From Pseudomonadota bacterium (GTDB lineage: Bacteria; Desulfobacterota; Desulfobacteria; Desulfobacterales; RPRI01), in assembly GCA_018830925.1 (NCBI GenBank), contig JAHJRK010000095.1:1-7675 (forward strand): a DNA stretch of 7,675 bases. Direction: 5' to 3'. Positions 5,420-7,675 of the stretch are shown piece by piece (position 1 is the stretch's first letter; every line of letters begins with the position of its first letter). A program made the translations under genes and the position numbers. Under the pieces are notes generated by a model, which made no database searches, was not told the origin of the DNA, and worked only from the letters and a program-made list of their open reading frames with translations.

Positions 5420-7261
5420 ATGCCAAAATTAATTGAAAATGAAAAAATAAGAAATATTGCCATTATTGCTCACGTTGACCACGGAAAGACAACTCTGGTG
5501 GACGGGATGTTCAGACAAAGCGGTTTATTCAGAGTAGGACAGGAAGTCGATGAAAGAATCATGGACTCGATGGATCTTGAACGTGAAAGAGGCATTACAA
5601 TTGCTGCGAAAAACTGTTCGGTGGTCTGGAACGGAGTAAAAATAAACATTATTGATACTCCGGGACATGCAGACTTCGGCGGTGAGGTCGAAAGAGCCAT
5701 ATCAATGGCAGACGGCGCACTATTGCTTGTTGATGCATCCGAGGGGCCTCTTCCGCAGACGCGTTTTGTTCTTAAAAAAGCTCTTGGTGCCGGCCTTAAG
5801 GTAATAGTTGTAATAAATAAAATAGACCGGAAGGATGCTCGCCCGGATGAGGTGTTGGACGAAATATACGATCTTCTTATAGACCTTGACGCAAATGAAG
5901 ATCAGCTTGAATTTCCGCTTCTATATGCGATAGGGCGCGAAGGAATTGCGCAAAAGACTCTGGAGGAAAAGGGAGAAAATCTTCATTTGCTCCTTGATAC
6001 TATTTTGAAGGAGATACCACCTCCTTCCTATGATCCAGCGGAGCCTTTCCAGATGCTTGTCTCCGACCTCGGTTATTCCGACTACCTGGGAAGGCTTGCC
6101 ATAGGCAAAATATTCAACGGGAAAATCGTGTATCATGACGGTCTTATATGTATCGACAGTGAAGGCAAACATGTTCAACTTAAGGTTTCCAAACTGCAAA
6201 CATATGTCGGGTTGAAATTCATTGAAATCAATAATGCCGAACCGGGCGATATAGTGGTTCTTTCCGGAATAGAGGATGTTAAAATCGGAGATACTATCTG
6301 CAACAGGGATTTCCCGAAAGCTCTCAAAAGAATCGCCGTGGATGAACCAACAGTCTCCATGAAATTCACCATAAACAGCTCTCCTTTTTCGGGAAAGGAG
6401 GGAAAATATGTTCAATCGAGCAAAATACGCGAAAGGCTCAACAAGGAGATGCTAAGAAATGTAGCTGTCCAGATGAGCGATACTGAGGACAGGGAATCTT
6501 TTGTTGTAAAGGGAAGAGGGGAGTTCCAGCTTGCCATACTTATTGAAACCATGCGCAGGGAGGGGTTTGAGCTTTGTGTCGGCCGCCCTGAAGTGATTAT
6601 CAAATACAGAAACGGTGAAAAACTCGAGCCCGTGGAACATCTTTTCATTGATTGTGATGAGAACTTTCTTGGGGTTGTTTCAGAAAAACTTTCTTCGAAA
6701 AAAGGGAGAATGACCAATCTTGTAAATAACGGGAAGGGCAGAGTCAGAATTGAATTTTCCATTCCATCGAGGTCTCTTATAGGCTACAGGGATGAGTTTC
6801 TTACAGATACCAAGGGAACAGGCATCATGAATTCATACTTTTCGGGCTATGAGACATACAGGGGCGATTTTCAGGTAAGATTTACAGGCTCTATAGTTTC
6901 GGACAGGCAGGGCGCTGCCGTGGCTTATGCGCTGTTTAACCTTGAGCCGAGAGGGCATCTTCTGATTGTTCCAGGCGATCCAGTTTATGAGGGGATGGTT
7001 GTCGGGGAGCATAACAAAGAAGGTGATATTAATGTCAATCCGTGCAAGGAGAAAAAGCTGTCAAACATGAGGGCGGCGGGAAAAGACGATAATATTCTCC
7101 TTTCTCCGGTTAGACCTCTGACGCTCGAACGGGCAATAAATTTCATCCGCGAGGATGAAATGGTTGAAGTTACTCCACTTTCAATCCGCATCAGAAAAAC
7201 GGTCCTTTCCGCTCATAAAAGACATTCAATGCGGTCGGCAAAACTTAAAGCATGCCAGTAA
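5420..7261 (+). CDS. typA: Translational GTPase TypA/BipA
   Basis: This 613-residue protein is a full-length member of the EF-G/LepA-like GTPase family that binds the ribosome and is known to support 50S assembly and growth under cold or other stress. The G domain (~1-205) has G1 AHVDHGKTT (17-25), G2 RGITI (57-61), G3 DTPGHADF (79-86) and G4 NKID (133-136). A beta-barrel domain starts near 215 (YLGRLAIGKIFNGK), followed by the domain III-like GRGEFQLAILIE (365-376). The EF-G domain V-like part contains the signature IPSRSLIGYRDEFLT and TKGTGIMNS, which separates TypA from EF-G and LepA. The C-terminal domain ends with the usual NMRAAGKDD, LERAINFIREDEMVEVTP and SIRIRKTVLS. Q370 stands where many TypA proteins have His (GRGELHL), which I take as lineage variation. 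A good RBS (aggaagg, 5409-5415) supports the ATG. The gene has its own promoter-like site and appears monocistronic. Confidence 0.97.
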   Translation: MPKLIENEKIRNIAIIAHVDHGKTTLVDGMFRQSGLFRVGQEVDERIMDSMDLERERGITIAAKNCSVVWNGVKINIIDTPGHADFGGEVERAISMADGALLLVDASEGPLPQTRFVLKKALGAGLKVIVVINKIDRKDARPDEVLDEIYDLLIDLDANEDQLEFPLLYAIGREGIAQKTLEEKGENLHLLLDTILKEIPPPSYDPAEPFQMLVSDLGYSDYLGRLAIGKIFNGKIVYHDGLICIDSEGKHVQLKVSKLQTYVGLKFIEINNAEPGDIVVLSGIEDVKIGDTICNRDFPKALKRIAVDEPTVSMKFTINSSPFSGKEGKYVQSSKIRERLNKEMLRNVAVQMSDTEDRESFVVKGRGEFQLAILIETMRREGFELCVGRPEVIIKYRNGEKLEPVEHLFIDCDENFLGVVSEKLSSKKGRMTNLVNNGKGRVRIEFSIPSRSLIGYRDEFLTDTKGTGIMNSYFSGYETYRGDFQVRFTGSIVSDRQGAAVAYALFNLEPRGHLLIVPGDPVYEGMVVGEHNKEGDINVNPCKEKKLSNMRAAGKDDNILLSPVRPLTLERAINFIREDEMVEVTPLSIRIRKTVLSAHKRHSMRSAKLKACQ

Positions 7262-7443
7262 TTATGGATCATCTCCGGAAGAGGTGGTGATTCTATGAGG
7301 GTTCCAGGATTCAAGGGGGCAAGGATTCCAGTGAAGGGAAAGCCTGTCAGAACTTCAGAAAATAAACACTTGAACCCTTTCCGCCTCAGGCTGAGAATCA
7401 TGGACCCATTTCTCCCAAGTACTTGGGAGAAGAACCTTAATTT
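7262..7443. other. 182-nt convergent spacer with degenerate ggattc/gggttc repeats
   Basis: No gene is supported here. Two purine-rich near repeats (ccaggattcaagggg at 7304-7318 and caaggattccagtgaaggg at 7320-7338) are followed by an inverted arm. Bases 7306-7315 (aggattcaag) pair with 7369-7378 (cttgaaccct) at 9 of 10 positions across a 53-base loop. The ccgcctcaggc element at 7381-7391 and a perfect palindrome follow. Confidence 0.5.
7410..7431 (+). terminator. Perfect 22-nt palindrome, possible typA terminator
   Basis: Bases 7410-7420 (ttctcccaagt) are the exact reverse complement of 7421-7431, with the centre between 7420 and 7421. A folded RNA would have about a 9-bp stem with a small loop. 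On the plus strand it is followed after five bases by the T-rich ttaatttttattt, which suits a rightward intrinsic terminator for typA although the T tract is displaced. On the minus strand no T run follows. It sits 12 bases beyond the stop of the convergent gene. A perfect palindrome could also be a protein-binding site. Confidence 0.5.
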
Positions 7444-7675
7444 TTATTTGAGGCTGACGAACCGGGGTTCGATGTTTTTATCTTTAATTTTCAGAAGAAC
7501 TATTGACGGAGGATAATTGCTGCGCGGTTGCGCTGCGCTTCCCGGATTTATAAAAAGGACTCCGTCATGTTCTTCAATAAGCGGTCGGTGGGTGTGCCCG
7601 GAAATAACTGCGCTAAATCCGGATGCAGCGGGGTCAAGGTCAAGGTTTGACACGTTGTGGAGCACATAAAGTAAT
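7444..7675 (-). CDS. YfcE/MJ0936-type metallophosphoesterase, C-terminal part (5' cut by window edge)
   Basis: The minus-strand frame is open from the right edge to a TAA at 7446-7444, giving about 77 visible residues. It shows the last metal-binding motif of calcineurin-like phosphoesterases, AVISGHTHRP, then the family-typical GVLFINPGSAAQPR and the closing strand SIVLLKI. The upstream piece LLYVLHNVSNLDLDPAASGF also fits the YfcE pattern, so the frame continues beyond the GTG at 7665 and that GTG is not the start. Known members are small cytoplasmic metal-dependent phosphodiesterases of uncertain natural substrate. The N-terminal motifs (DxH, GD, GNHD/GNCD) are outside the window. The gene converges on typA. 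Confidence 0.9.
   Translation of the reverse strand, partial: LLYVLHNVSNLDLDPAASGFSAVISGHTHRPLIEEHDGVLFINPGSAAQPRSNYPPSIVLLKIKDKNIEPRFVSLK

Noticed and set aside
5921..6415. 164-codon open frame on the minus strand
   Set aside because: It is fully antisense to typA, which is intact and well conserved in motif content; the product shows no family features.
7295..7516. 73-codon plus-strand open frame after typA
   Set aside because: Its second half is antisense to the convincing phosphoesterase coding region and its first half is the repeat-rich spacer. Its product has no recognisable pattern and no clear ribosome-binding site.

Overview
The window looks like ordinary chromosome from a moderate-GC Gram-negative bacterium, most likely a member of Desulfobacterota (the former Deltaproteobacteria). 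This is inferred from gene styles: a short PAS/DHp kinase-like protein ending in an 'IDIDKAS' tail, a receiver-PATAN (DUF4388) response regulator, Roadblock/LC7 proteins and a long GspE/PilB-type ATPase. No rRNA, tRNA, CRISPR array, transposase or phage gene was seen. Six of the seven coding regions point right. The last, cut by the right edge, points left and converges on typA.

Left block (1-1781), signalling. The cut end of a histidine-kinase-like protein has a phosphoacceptor H-box but no ATPase domain. It is followed 22 nt later by a receiver-PATAN protein whose C-terminus resembles half of a Roadblock/LC7 fold. About 39 nt further on is a small stand-alone Roadblock/LC7-like protein. The tight spacing suggests one transcription unit. 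Roadblock proteins typically act on Ras-like GTPases of the MglA type, but no such GTPase is in the window.

Middle block (1953-5074). After a 171-nt gap rich in small hairpins comes a 794-residue secretion/pilus assembly ATPase that starts at GTG. It has an unusually long N-terminal extension with TPR-like helices, then an MshEN/GspE_N domain, an acidic linker and a complete ATPase with a tetracysteine zinc motif. Fifty nt later comes rsmG, the 16S rRNA G527 N7-methyltransferase.

Repeat-rich gap (5075-5419). A 44-nt unit is tandemly duplicated starting at the rsmG stop codon. A 27/26-nt tandem duplication follows directly, and the two sets of repeats can fold into competing hairpins. A further 20-nt motif here is an inverted, one-mismatch copy of a motif in the 1782-1952 gap, which suggests a dispersed non-coding repeat family. 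A plausible sigma70-type promoter for typA lies at the right of this gap.

Right block (5420-7675). A full-length typA/bipA encodes a ribosome-associated translational GTPase. It is followed by a 182-nt convergent spacer containing a degenerate inverted repeat and a perfect 22-nt palindrome. On the minus strand is the C-terminal part of a YfcE-like metallophosphoesterase.

The most interesting possibility, not proven by sequence alone, is that the kinase fragment, receiver-PATAN-Roadblock protein, Roadblock protein and TPR-extended ATPase form one pathway controlling pilus or secretion motor assembly. The strongest directly visible novelty is the composite repeat array after rsmG.
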